Below are positions 44,352 through 52,332 of a DNA stretch of 64,000 nt, piece after piece. The notes beneath the pieces are model-generated. The model was given only the letters and a program-made list of their open reading frames with translations. It was not told the origin of the DNA and searched no databases. The position numbers and the translations under genes were made by a program. The stretch spans positions 16,766-80,765 of the forward strand of contig NZ_VKDC01000025.1 of assembly GCF_007097395.1 (NCBI RefSeq), in the 5' to 3' direction. Every line of letters begins with the position of its first letter. Position 1 is the stretch's first letter. The DNA is from Fulvivirga sp. M361. Lineage in GTDB: Bacteria; Bacteroidota; Bacteroidia; Cytophagales; Cyclobacteriaceae.

Positions 44352-45605
44352 ATGGAAAACGAAAACCGCTTCGATGCAGCATTCCATCCGGTGTTCAGGT
44401 TTCGCTGGATGAAAGTGGCGGTTTTCTATTTTCTTTTAGCGTCTGTACTAGGCGCGTTAATGCGCTACCTCTACATACATGAAATTCCGTTTCTGGATTA
44501 CAAGCACGTATTACACGCGCATTCGCACCTGGCGCTGCTGGGGTGGGGCTATATGTTTGTTTCAGGAGCCATGCTGTTTTTACTGATCAAAAAACCGGTA
44601 ACAAGGGCGATTTATCACAAAATATTCATTTTGAATACCACCGCGGCCTTTGGGATGACGGTATTCTTTCTCTACCAGGGATATGGTATCTACAGTATTA
44701 CTTTTTCAACGGTACACCTGATTTCGGTATACCTGTTTGCCTATTATTTTTTACGGGACTTCAGGATTGTAAAGCCGGGTCCACATTCTCCGTTTATCAG
44801 GTGGAGTATTTATTGGTTACTGATCTCTTCACTGGGTCTCTGGGCGATTGCTCCGGTCAGTGCAATACTGGGTAAGCTACATCCTTTGTATTACATGAGT
44901 ATCCAGTTCTTTTTACATTTTCAGTTCAATGGCTGGTTTACGTATGCCGTTATTGGCCTCCTGATCTATTATATATCCGGGAAGAATACTTCCGTGGTCA
45001 TACCGGCATCCGGGTTTGTACTTTTACAGCTTTCCCTGTTATTAACTTATGCGCTTAGCGTGACCTGGAGCACACCCATGTCCATTGTATTTTACCTGAA
45101 TACAGTTGGTGTCATTCTTCAGGCAGCGGCTTTTTATCTGATCATAAGATCTGTCTTCAGGTCTTATAATCCGTTCCGTTCGCTGACGCACTGGACCGAT
45201 TGGTTATTGATGTTCGGAATAGTCTGCCTGATTCTAAAGGTAATGGCTCAAATGGCTGTGGCTGTTCCTGCCATCGCTACCATTTCTTACACCATTCGGA
45301 ACTATGTCATAGGATTTATCCATTTGATCGTGCTTGGTTTTGTATCACTGACAGGCGCGGCTGTTCTTATTAAATCCAATTTACTTTCCAAAAACAGTAC
45401 TTCCGGGTGGGGTTGGGTACTGCTGTTAATAGCTTTTACAGGAACAGAGGCATTGCTTTTTGGCCAGGGTACATTGCTTTGGATGGAGTTGGGATTTATT
45501 ACGCATTATCATCTTTTACTTTTTGGAATTACACTGCTGTTCCCTATCTCCCTTTCGGTGATTTTAGCTGGTTTCAAGAGGCCTGATTTTGCCAATACAT
45601 CATGA
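44352..45605 (+). CDS. Polytopic membrane protein, haem-copper-oxidase-I-like
   Basis: This 417-residue inner-membrane protein has about 12 transmembrane segments and several conserved-looking histidines, especially H55, H57 and H59 in LHAHSHLALLGWG (54-66), plus HFQFNGWF near 190 and a late HYHLLLFG near 390. The first motif recalls subunit I of haem-copper oxidases and NorB, but the protein is shorter and I do not see the full set of copper-site ligands. NnrS-like haem/copper membrane proteins are another possibility. It follows ric after 8 bp and precedes the cytochrome and nosZ genes, so a role in NO or N2O respiration is likely. Confidence 0.6.
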   Translation: MENENRFDAAFHPVFRFRWMKVAVFYFLLASVLGALMRYLYIHEIPFLDYKHVLHAHSHLALLGWGYMFVSGAMLFLLIKKPVTRAIYHKIFILNTTAAFGMTVFFLYQGYGIYSITFSTVHLISVYLFAYYFLRDFRIVKPGPHSPFIRWSIYWLLISSLGLWAIAPVSAILGKLHPLYYMSIQFFLHFQFNGWFTYAVIGLLIYYISGKNTSVVIPASGFVLLQLSLLLTYALSVTWSTPMSIVFYLNTVGVILQAAAFYLIIRSVFRSYNPFRSLTHWTDWLLMFGIVCLILKVMAQMAVAVPAIATISYTIRNYVIGFIHLIVLGFVSLTGAAVLIKSNLLSKNSTSGWGWVLLLIAFTGTEALLFGQGTLLWMELGFITHYHLLLFGITLLFPISLSVILAGFKRPDFANTS

Positions 45606-45681
45606 TCGGCATCATACTTAAACCGATGAATATCAGCTATTATTAATATGATCAAACTACACTCACATAAATACTATCACT

Positions 45682-46176
45682 ATGAAAAAAATAATTTTAT
45701 TGATACTGGGATCACTCAGCTTGAATTTGATCTCCTGCGGGGATGGCGGTAAAAGCCGTATTGATAAGATCAAATCAGAGACCATTAAAACTCCTGAAGC
45801 CAACCCTAAAGGCATTGGTGAAGTGAAAAATGTAACGCTTACGGACCCTTTGGAAGAGAACATGATCAAAAGTGGTAAAGCAATTTATGAAATGAAATGT
45901 TCAGCATGCCATAAGCTTACCGACCAGCGCGTGGTAGGGCCGGGGTGGGCAGGAGTCACCAATAAAAGACGCCCTGAATGGATCATGAATATGATCACTA
46001 ATGTGGATGTGATGTTGGATCAGGACCCCGAAGCCCAAAAGTTACTGGAGGAATGTTTGACGAGAATGCCTAACCAGGGGGTGGCCATAGGGGATGCCAG
46101 AGACCTCCTTGAATTTATGCGACAAAATGACCTTGACAAGACACAACAAAAAGATCAGGCTTTGACTAAAAATTAA
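45682..46176 (+). CDS. c-type cytochrome lipoprotein associated with NosZ
   Basis: This 164-residue lipoprotein (C19 in LNLISCGDGG) carries one haem c motif, C73-S-A-C76-H77, and a probable axial methionine in RMPNQGVAIG near 130. It lies 5 bp upstream of nosZ and probably hands electrons to the CuA site of the reductase from the membrane face. Monohaem cytochromes in this place are usual in clade II nos clusters. Confidence 0.9.
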   Translation: MKKIILLILGSLSLNLISCGDGGKSRIDKIKSETIKTPEANPKGIGEVKNVTLTDPLEENMIKSGKAIYEMKCSACHKLTDQRVVGPGWAGVTNKRRPEWIMNMITNVDVMLDQDPEAQKLLEECLTRMPNQGVAIGDARDLLEFMRQNDLDKTQQKDQALTKN

Positions 46177-46181
46177 CTATC

Positions 46182-48194
46182 ATGAAAAAAACAAAGATTC
46201 AAAAAATCGTTTGGTTTTTGTTTTCTCTTGCCGTGTTCGTAACAGCATGCAGCAAAAGAGACAGCAAAACTGTTTTAGAAGGAGACGCAGCCAGCCAGGC
46301 ATACGTTGCCCCGGGAGAATATGACGAATTTTACGCCTTCCTCTCAGGAGGATTTAGCGGACAGGTTACCGCCTACGGATTACCTTCGGGACGTTTACTG
46401 AAGGAAATACCGGTGCTATCCAAATACCCGGAAAACGGATATGGCTATAGTGAAGAAACAAAAGCTATGTTCAACACTTCATTTGGTGAGGTGCCCTGGG
46501 ATGATACACACCATATTGAATTATCACAAACCAATGGTGAATTTGACGGACGTTGGTTGTTTGTTAATGGCAATAATACACCCAGAATAGCACGTGTTGA
46601 CCTGACAACATTTGAAACGGTCGAAATTTTAGAGATCCCTGATGTAGCCGGATTACACTGTGCTCCGTTTGTAACTGAAAATTCCGAATACCTGGTTTCG
46701 GGGACACGGTTCAGTGTGCCAATACCACAAAGAGATGTTCCTATTGCTACGTACAAAGAAAACTTTGAAGGACTGATCAATTACGTAGGCATAAACCAGG
46801 AAACCGGGGAGATGAGCCTGGATTTTCAAATAAGGATGCCTGGCTTTAATTATGATCTGGCAAGAAATGGAAAAGGAAAATCTCATGGCTGGAGTTTTTT
46901 AACCACCTATAACTCCGAACAGGCGTATACCTTATTGGAAGTCAATGCTTCACAAAAGGATAAGGACTTGCTGGCCATTGTAAACTGGAAAAAAGCCGAG
47001 GAATATGTGAAACAAGGGAAAGGCAAAGAACGGCAGACTTCTTATTATCATAACCTGGTAAATGAAAGAACCTCCATAGCGGAATCCAAAGAGATCACGA
47101 CGACGACTATTCTGGACCCGGCGGATTGCCCTGATATGGTATATTTTATTCCTGTACCGAAATCTCCCCATGGCTGTGATGTTAATCCTTCAGGAGACTA
47201 TATTGTGGGTAATGGTAAGCTATCCGCTGATATGTCCATCTATTCGTTTGACAAATTGATGGCTGCCATTGAAGGCAAGGATTTTGCCGGAGAAATAAAT
47301 GGTATCCCTGTTATTAACTACGAATCCGGATTGCATGGCATCCTGAAAAAGCCCGGTCTGGGACCTCTTCATACGGAGTTTGATGGAAAGGGAAATGCAT
47401 ATACTACGTTCTTTATTTCCTCTGAAGTAGTAAAATGGGATGTGGAAAAACTGGAGATCCTCGATAAACAATCCACTTTCTACTCTCCGGGACACCTGGT
47501 GATTCCGGGGGGTGAAACCAGGAAACCTTTTGGGAAATACCTGGTAGCTATGAATAAGATCACAAAGGACCGCTATTTACCTACCGGCCCGGAATTAGCC
47601 CATAGCGCTCAGTTATTTGATATAAGCGGGGATAAAATGAAGCTCATATTGGACTTTCCGACAAAAGGTGAACCACACTATGCACAAGCTATCCCGGCAA
47701 GTAAAATCCAGCCGAATTCAAAGAAATTTTACAAGATCGAAGAAAATGGACACCCTTACGCAGCTAAAGGAGAAGGGCAAGCCAAGGTAGTTCGAGAAGG
47801 AAATGAAGTTCATGTTTACATGACGGCTATCAGGAGCCACCTGGCCCCGGATAATATTGAAGGGATAAAGATGGGAGATGAAGTATATTTTCATTTAACG
47901 AACCTGGAACAGGATTGGGATGTGCCCCATGGTTTTGCCGTGCAGGGGGCAAACAACGCAGAACTATTGGTTATGCCAGGACAGACAAGGACTTTAAAAT
48001 GGGAGCCTTTTAAGCCAGGTGTGTTTGCCTTTTACTGTACAGATTTCTGCTCAGCACTACACCAGGAGATGTCTGGTTACGTAAGAGTCTCTCCAAAGGG
48101 ATCTGATGTGAAGTTGATGTGGGGGCTGAACAATGAAAACAAAGACGAGGAAACACTCCGTGAAATGCTGAAGGAGCAGGAAAGGAGTCAGTAA
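46182..48194 (+). CDS. nosZ: Nitrous oxide reductase, clade II (Sec-exported)
   Basis: This 670-residue copper enzyme reduces N2O to N2. It has a Sec lipoprotein-like signal (C23 in VFVTACSKRD) and no twin-arginine motif, which places it in clade II. The CuZ propeller histidines include DDTHHIELSQTNG (about 107-119), and the C-terminal cupredoxin domain has the CuA ligands C619, C623, H627 and M630 in CTDFCSALHQEM, plus H in VPHGFAV near 583. The gene is co-oriented with the cytochrome (5 bp gap) and followed by a strong terminator-like hairpin before the accessory genes, so nosZ can be expressed above nosBLDFY. Confidence 0.96.
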   Translation: MKKTKIQKIVWFLFSLAVFVTACSKRDSKTVLEGDAASQAYVAPGEYDEFYAFLSGGFSGQVTAYGLPSGRLLKEIPVLSKYPENGYGYSEETKAMFNTSFGEVPWDDTHHIELSQTNGEFDGRWLFVNGNNTPRIARVDLTTFETVEILEIPDVAGLHCAPFVTENSEYLVSGTRFSVPIPQRDVPIATYKENFEGLINYVGINQETGEMSLDFQIRMPGFNYDLARNGKGKSHGWSFLTTYNSEQAYTLLEVNASQKDKDLLAIVNWKKAEEYVKQGKGKERQTSYYHNLVNERTSIAESKEITTTTILDPADCPDMVYFIPVPKSPHGCDVNPSGDYIVGNGKLSADMSIYSFDKLMAAIEGKDFAGEINGIPVINYESGLHGILKKPGLGPLHTEFDGKGNAYTTFFISSEVVKWDVEKLEILDKQSTFYSPGHLVIPGGETRKPFGKYLVAMNKITKDRYLPTGPELAHSAQLFDISGDKMKLILDFPTKGEPHYAQAIPASKIQPNSKKFYKIEENGHPYAAKGEGQAKVVREGNEVHVYMTAIRSHLAPDNIEGIKMGDEVYFHLTNLEQDWDVPHGFAVQGANNAELLVMPGQTRTLKWEPFKPGVFAFYCTDFCSALHQEMSGYVRVSPKGSDVKLMWGLNNENKDEETLREMLKEQERSQ

Positions 48195-48207
48195 GTGGTG
48201 AAAAATG

Positions 48208-48247
48208 GGATCTCTTTTTAGGTCCAGAGTTAAAAAGAGATCCTTTT
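48208..48247 (+). terminator. Strong hairpin after nosZ
   Basis: GGATCTCTTTTTA (48208-48220) and TAAAAAGAGATCC (48231-48243) form a perfect 13-bp stem with a 10-base loop followed by four T. It lies between nosZ and the downstream accessory genes, as a partial or full terminator. Confidence 0.75.
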
Positions 48248-48351
48248 CAAATGGCAGGGTAATGAATCTCATTATCGCTTTAGAGTTATGTTTTCAGCAT
48301 AAACCCTGCTAATCTTTATTCCGGATATCTTACTACTTAAAAAGTAATAGC

Positions 48352-48951
48352 ATGAAATCATTTATAACACCTCGCTTTTTAATGATTGCTGCCGTAGTGC
48401 TGCTGGCAGGTGTTTTTCTGTTCCCACTATGGCAAATTACCCTTGAAGCCGCCCAATTTCCTGGAGGATTACGACTGAATATATGGATCAATAAATTCTC
48501 AGGAGATGAGGGGGGAGGTGATATCATCAAAAATATCAATATACTGAATCACTATATTGGTATGAAGTACATTGAGCCTGATTCCATTGCAGAGCTTAAG
48601 TACTTCCCATTTATTGTGTACGGCATGATGACGCTCGGTCTTGTTACCGTGTTTTTAAATAAGACATGGGCATATGCCACCTGGTTGATTATTATGTCGG
48701 TGTTAGGCATTTTAGGTGTTTATGACTTTTATCTTTGGATGTATGACTACGGGCATAACCTTGATCCTAATGCCCCGATCAAGATTGAAGGGATGACCTA
48801 TATGCCTCCTTTATTCGGTGAAAAAGATCTGCTCAATTTCTATGTGAAATCCTATCCCAGAATGGGCACCATCTTCTTGACTATATCCATTGTATTTTCA
48901 TTCCTGGCCACCTGGTTTCGTAAAAAACAACAAAAAGATGCTAGAATCTAA
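48352..48951 (+). CDS. NosZ-associated membrane protein (probable NosB)
   Basis: This 199-residue membrane protein has about four transmembrane segments (near 10-28, 88-105, 110-135 and 172-192) with a periplasmic loop after the first and another carrying GMTYMPPLFGEKDLLNFYVKSYPR. It sits directly after nosZ, where clade II clusters carry the small membrane gene called nosB, and overlaps nosL by 14 bases. A role in electron or copper supply to NosZ is inferred only from place. Confidence 0.65.
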   Translation: MKSFITPRFLMIAAVVLLAGVFLFPLWQITLEAAQFPGGLRLNIWINKFSGDEGGGDIIKNINILNHYIGMKYIEPDSIAELKYFPFIVYGMMTLGLVTVFLNKTWAYATWLIIMSVLGILGVYDFYLWMYDYGHNLDPNAPIKIEGMTYMPPLFGEKDLLNFYVKSYPRMGTIFLTISIVFSFLATWFRKKQQKDARI

Positions 48952-49375
48952 ATTTATTTTTCTTTCGACAGTCTTATTAGTGATAACCTTTGCCATAGGA
49001 TGCAGTTCGGATGTTGAACCTATTGCGTTTGGAAAAGACCAGTGCAATTTTTGCAGGATGACCATCTCAAATCCCAAATTTGGCGCTGAGTTGATCACTG
49101 ATAAAGGGCGAATTCTGAAATATGATGCGGCGGAATGTATGATCAATCACTTAAAGAAAGATGCTCCAAAGTATCGGCAAATGCTGGCCATTGCTTACGA
49201 TCGGCCCAGGGAGTTATTTCCGGTTGACTTACTTCACTTTGTTATCACTCCTCATTACAGAAGCCCGATGGGGGCTAACCTGGCTGGTTTTGAGTCGGTA
49301 ACTTCAATAGATGAAAGTATTGGGAGTAAAGTGTTGAGCTGGCAGGAGGTGGAGCGTGAATTAGGCCTGGATTGA
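48938..49375 (+). CDS. nosL: NosL copper chaperone lipoprotein
   Basis: I choose ATG 48938, because the longer frame (from 48890) lacks a signal, whereas this start opens a lipoprotein signal with C22 in FAIGCSS. The 145-residue product has the Cu(I)-binding QCNFCRM motif (C36, C39, M41), and KYDAAECMINHL matches NosL. NosL delivers copper for the CuZ site of NosZ. The gene overlaps the upstream membrane gene and abuts nosD. Confidence 0.9.
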   Translation: MLESKFIFLSTVLLVITFAIGCSSDVEPIAFGKDQCNFCRMTISNPKFGAELITDKGRILKYDAAECMINHLKKDAPKYRQMLAIAYDRPRELFPVDLLHFVITPHYRSPMGANLAGFESVTSIDESIGSKVLSWQEVERELGLD

Positions 49376-50628
49376 TCGTGGTTTCTAAAAAAATCGCTGC
49401 TGCCCTGATTATTGTATTAGGCTGTGCTCTGCCTTGTGCGTTTGCAAAAATATTGCCTGTTGGGCCTGGTGAGCGTTTCGCTGAGATTACGCCGGCAGTA
49501 GCTGCGGCTCATGCTTTTGATACGCTGCTGGTGAAGAAGGCCACTTACCGGGAGCATACCATCATTATTAATAAACCTCTATGGGTGATGGGGGAAGGAA
49601 TGCCGGTCATTGATGCCCGGAACAAAGAAGCAGATATATTCATCATAATGTCAGATTCTGTTTTTATTGAAGGCTTTGTACTGAGTAATGTAGGCGTGAG
49701 TTATTTGAATGAATATGCTGCGGTTAAAGTCAGGAAAGGGAGGAATGGGGTGGTTAGAAACAATACCATTAAGGATTGCTACTTTGGTATCTACCTGGAA
49801 TATGCCAGAGATTATATCATTAGCAATAATGACATAGTTGCACATACAAAAGACGAATCTTCCGCGGGCAACGCTATACATGTCTGGAAGGCAAACAACA
49901 TCGAAATTGCTTACAATTCAGCAACCGGTCATCGCGATGGTATTTACTTTGAGTTTGTAGACGATAGTAAAATTCATCATAACGTTAGCTTTAACAACCT
50001 TCGTTATGGCTTGCATTTTATGTTTTCCAATCGTGACGGGTATTTCTTCAATGAATTTACAGATAATGGTGCAGGTGTGGCCGTTATGTTTTCAAAACAG
50101 ATCAGAATGGAAGAAAATCTTTTTGCCAACAACTGGGGTACGGCTTCTTATGGGCTTCTGCTTAAGGAAATCAGTGATGGAGAGATCCATAAGAACAGAT
50201 TTATCCAAAATACGATCGGTATTTTGGCGGAAGGCGCTAATCGGCTGTCCATTCAAAGAAACCAGTTCACTCAAAATGGCACGGCACTGGATATGAAGGG
50301 AAACTGTCTGGATAATAAAGTAACACATAACAATTTCCTGGCCAATACTTTTGAGGTGGTTACTAACAGTAAGTATAATAACAATGAGTATAATAGTAAT
50401 TATTGGAGTCTGTATTCAGGTTACGACCTTGACAGGGATGGCTTTGGGGATTTACCTTATCGGCCTGTGAATCTTTTTGCGAAGATCACTAACGAGATCC
50501 CATCAGCTTCAATTATGTTGCACAGTTTTTTTGTCAATATCCTTGAATTGAGCGAGCGTATTTTTCCCGAGATAATTCCGGAAGAGTTAGTGGATAAAAA
50601 ACCCAGGATGAGACCTTACATTTTATGA
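49372..50628 (+). CDS. nosD: NosD periplasmic beta-helix protein
   Basis: This 418-residue protein has a signal peptide (about 1-25, ending CAFAK) and a right-handed beta-helix of repeated 'N-x-I-x-x-N/G' turns from about 60 to 340, as in NosD/carbohydrate-binding beta-helices. NosD with NosF and NosY is needed for copper-site maturation of NosZ. The start is TTG at 49372 overlapping the nosL stop by 4 bases; GTG at 49378 is an alternative. The nosF start overlaps its end. Confidence 0.92.
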   Translation: MIVVSKKIAAALIIVLGCALPCAFAKILPVGPGERFAEITPAVAAAHAFDTLLVKKATYREHTIIINKPLWVMGEGMPVIDARNKEADIFIIMSDSVFIEGFVLSNVGVSYLNEYAAVKVRKGRNGVVRNNTIKDCYFGIYLEYARDYIISNNDIVAHTKDESSAGNAIHVWKANNIEIAYNSATGHRDGIYFEFVDDSKIHHNVSFNNLRYGLHFMFSNRDGYFFNEFTDNGAGVAVMFSKQIRMEENLFANNWGTASYGLLLKEISDGEIHKNRFIQNTIGILAEGANRLSIQRNQFTQNGTALDMKGNCLDNKVTHNNFLANTFEVVTNSKYNNNEYNSNYWSLYSGYDLDRDGFGDLPYRPVNLFAKITNEIPSASIMLHSFFVNILELSERIFPEIIPEELVDKKPRMRPYIL

Positions 50629-51353
50629 TAAGCTTACAAAATATCAGTAAACGCTATGGGAAACACGAAGCGCTTCAATCCGTTTCACTGGAATTTACCC
50701 GGGGACAAAGTATAGCGATGATAGGTCCGAACGGATCGGGAAAAACCACACTCATTAAAAGTATACTTGGTTTAGTAGTGCCATCGGAGGGCGCCATTTT
50801 AGTCAATAACATTGATATCACTGCAGGGTGTGATTATAGAAAAACGATAGGCTATATGCCACAGATCAATCGCTTTCCGGAACATATGAAGGTGTCTCAT
50901 CTCTTCGCCATGATGAAGAAAATGCGTCCTGATGTTTCAGATGGTGACTACGACGAAGAGTTGTACCGTGCTTTTGAAATAGAGAAAATGGAAAAGAAAA
51001 AATTAGGTGCACTTTCCGGTGGTATGAGTCAGCAGGTGAGCGCTGCTTTAGCTTTTTTGTTCAACCCGTCCATGATCATACTGGATGAGCCGACTGCGGC
51101 GCTGGATCCGGTTTCAAATGAGCTTCTGAAAGGGAAGATCAATAAATGTGTGGATGAAAACAAACTGGTATTGATCACTTCTCATATTCTGAATGACCTT
51201 GATGAAATTACCACACATGTGGTCTACCTGATGGAAGGCAAAGTCCGTTTTTTCAAAGCCATGGAAGTGCTTAGAGCACAAACTTCGGAAAGTCGATTGA
51301 ATAAAATAATCGTACGGCTCATTAATGAGGAATTCGCCAATGTGGAAGCTTAG
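50625..51353 (+). CDS. nosF: NosF ABC transporter ATP-binding protein
   Basis: This 242-residue ATPase shows Walker A GPNGSGKTT (about 34-42), the signature LSGGMSQQVSAALAF near 129-143, and Walker B MIILDEPTAALDP near 149-161. It pairs with NosY to energise NosZ maturation, probably by moving a copper- or sulfur-related species. It overlaps nosD and nosY. Confidence 0.93.
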   Translation: MISLQNISKRYGKHEALQSVSLEFTRGQSIAMIGPNGSGKTTLIKSILGLVVPSEGAILVNNIDITAGCDYRKTIGYMPQINRFPEHMKVSHLFAMMKKMRPDVSDGDYDEELYRAFEIEKMEKKKLGALSGGMSQQVSAALAFLFNPSMIILDEPTAALDPVSNELLKGKINKCVDENKLVLITSHILNDLDEITTHVVYLMEGKVRFFKAMEVLRAQTSESRLNKIIVRLINEEFANVEA

Positions 51354-52107
51354 TTACTATATTTTGGGTGATCTGATCAAAAACAGGATCATATTAGGTT
51401 ATCTCCTGTTTTTGTCTGTGGTAGGTTGGGGAGTCTTCTTTTTGGAAAGTCAGCCGGAAAAAGCTTTGCTGGTCTTAATGCAGGTGGCTCTGATGGCAGT
51501 GCCTTTAATTGTTATGGTATTTGCTACCATTTACTATTATAACTCCAGGGAGTTTATCCTTTTGATCCTGACGCAACCTATTGCCAGGTCGGCGGTGATC
51601 AAAAGTTTTTTCGCCGGGCTTTCCTGTGCTTTCATTCTCAGCTTTTTGATCGGTATTGGTTTGCCACTAGTGCTTTTTTATCCATCCATGGAAAGTTTCT
51701 ACCTGATTATTAGTGGTTTAATGCTTTCTTTGGTATTCATAGCCATTGCACTTTATGTGAGTATAAAAGTACAGGACAAGGCACGTGGGATGGGAGTAGT
51801 CCTGTTATTATGGGTGTTTTTTGCCTTCCTTTACGATGGTTTCCTTATATTCTTTATGTACCAGTTCAGCGACTACCCCATTGAAGAAGGGGTATTGGTC
51901 CTGACATTGTTTAACCCAATAGACATAGCCCGGATCACCATTATTATGAAAACGGAGGCCTCAGCTATGATGGGGCTATCAGGCGCTGTATTCCGGGAGT
52001 TTTTTGGAAGTTCAAAAGGTGTACTGGTCTCCCTGACCATATTAGTGATTTGGTGGGTGTTGCCCTTTGTTCTTGCCGGGAAAATATTTTCAAAAAAAGA
52101 TATGTAG
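51325..52107 (+). CDS. nosY: NosY ABC transporter permease
   Basis: This 260-residue inner-membrane protein has six hydrophobic segments and the ABC-2 permease pattern (LIKNRIILGYLLFLSVVGW near 13-31, IYYYNSREFILLILTQPIARS near 66-86). Together with NosF and NosD it forms the NosDFY complex. Translation could begin at 51325 or at ATG 51340; both overlap nosF. It closes the nos operon. Confidence 0.9.
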   Translation: MRNSPMWKLSYYILGDLIKNRIILGYLLFLSVVGWGVFFLESQPEKALLVLMQVALMAVPLIVMVFATIYYYNSREFILLILTQPIARSAVIKSFFAGLSCAFILSFLIGIGLPLVLFYPSMESFYLIISGLMLSLVFIAIALYVSIKVQDKARGMGVVLLLWVFFAFLYDGFLIFFMYQFSDYPIEEGVLVLTLFNPIDIARITIIMKTEASAMMGLSGAVFREFFGSSKGVLVSLTILVIWWVLPFVLAGKIFSKKDM

Positions 52108-52285
52108 TGAATATTTTTGCCTGGTTACCGTTGCTCATCACTTTTGACAGATCAAGGTTAAAAAGTAAGTATTTGATTACCTGCTAGTACCGGTTTTCAC
52201 CTTTATTTTTTAAGCATATGATGCGGATTTCTGGTCTGAAATTTTTTAATTATGCTAAAAATCACCCCTTCCTTTAGCTTTATAA

Positions 52286-52305
52286 ATTTAGTCTTTTGAC
52301 TAAAT
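52286..52305 (+). promoter_or_regulatory. Hairpin/dyad upstream of the PP2C gene
   Basis: ATTTAGTC (52286-52293) and GACTAAAT (52298-52305) form a perfect 8-bp dyad with a TTTT centre, ending 27 bp before the start codon. It could be an operator or an mRNA leader hairpin. Confidence 0.4.
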
Positions 52306-52332
52306 CATTTTAACTTGCGCGTTTAGGGCCTT

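Noticed and set aside
46182..48194. NosZ as a Tat-exported clade I enzyme
   Set aside because: The N-terminus has no twin arginine; it is a short Sec lipoprotein-like signal and the gene order matches clade II.
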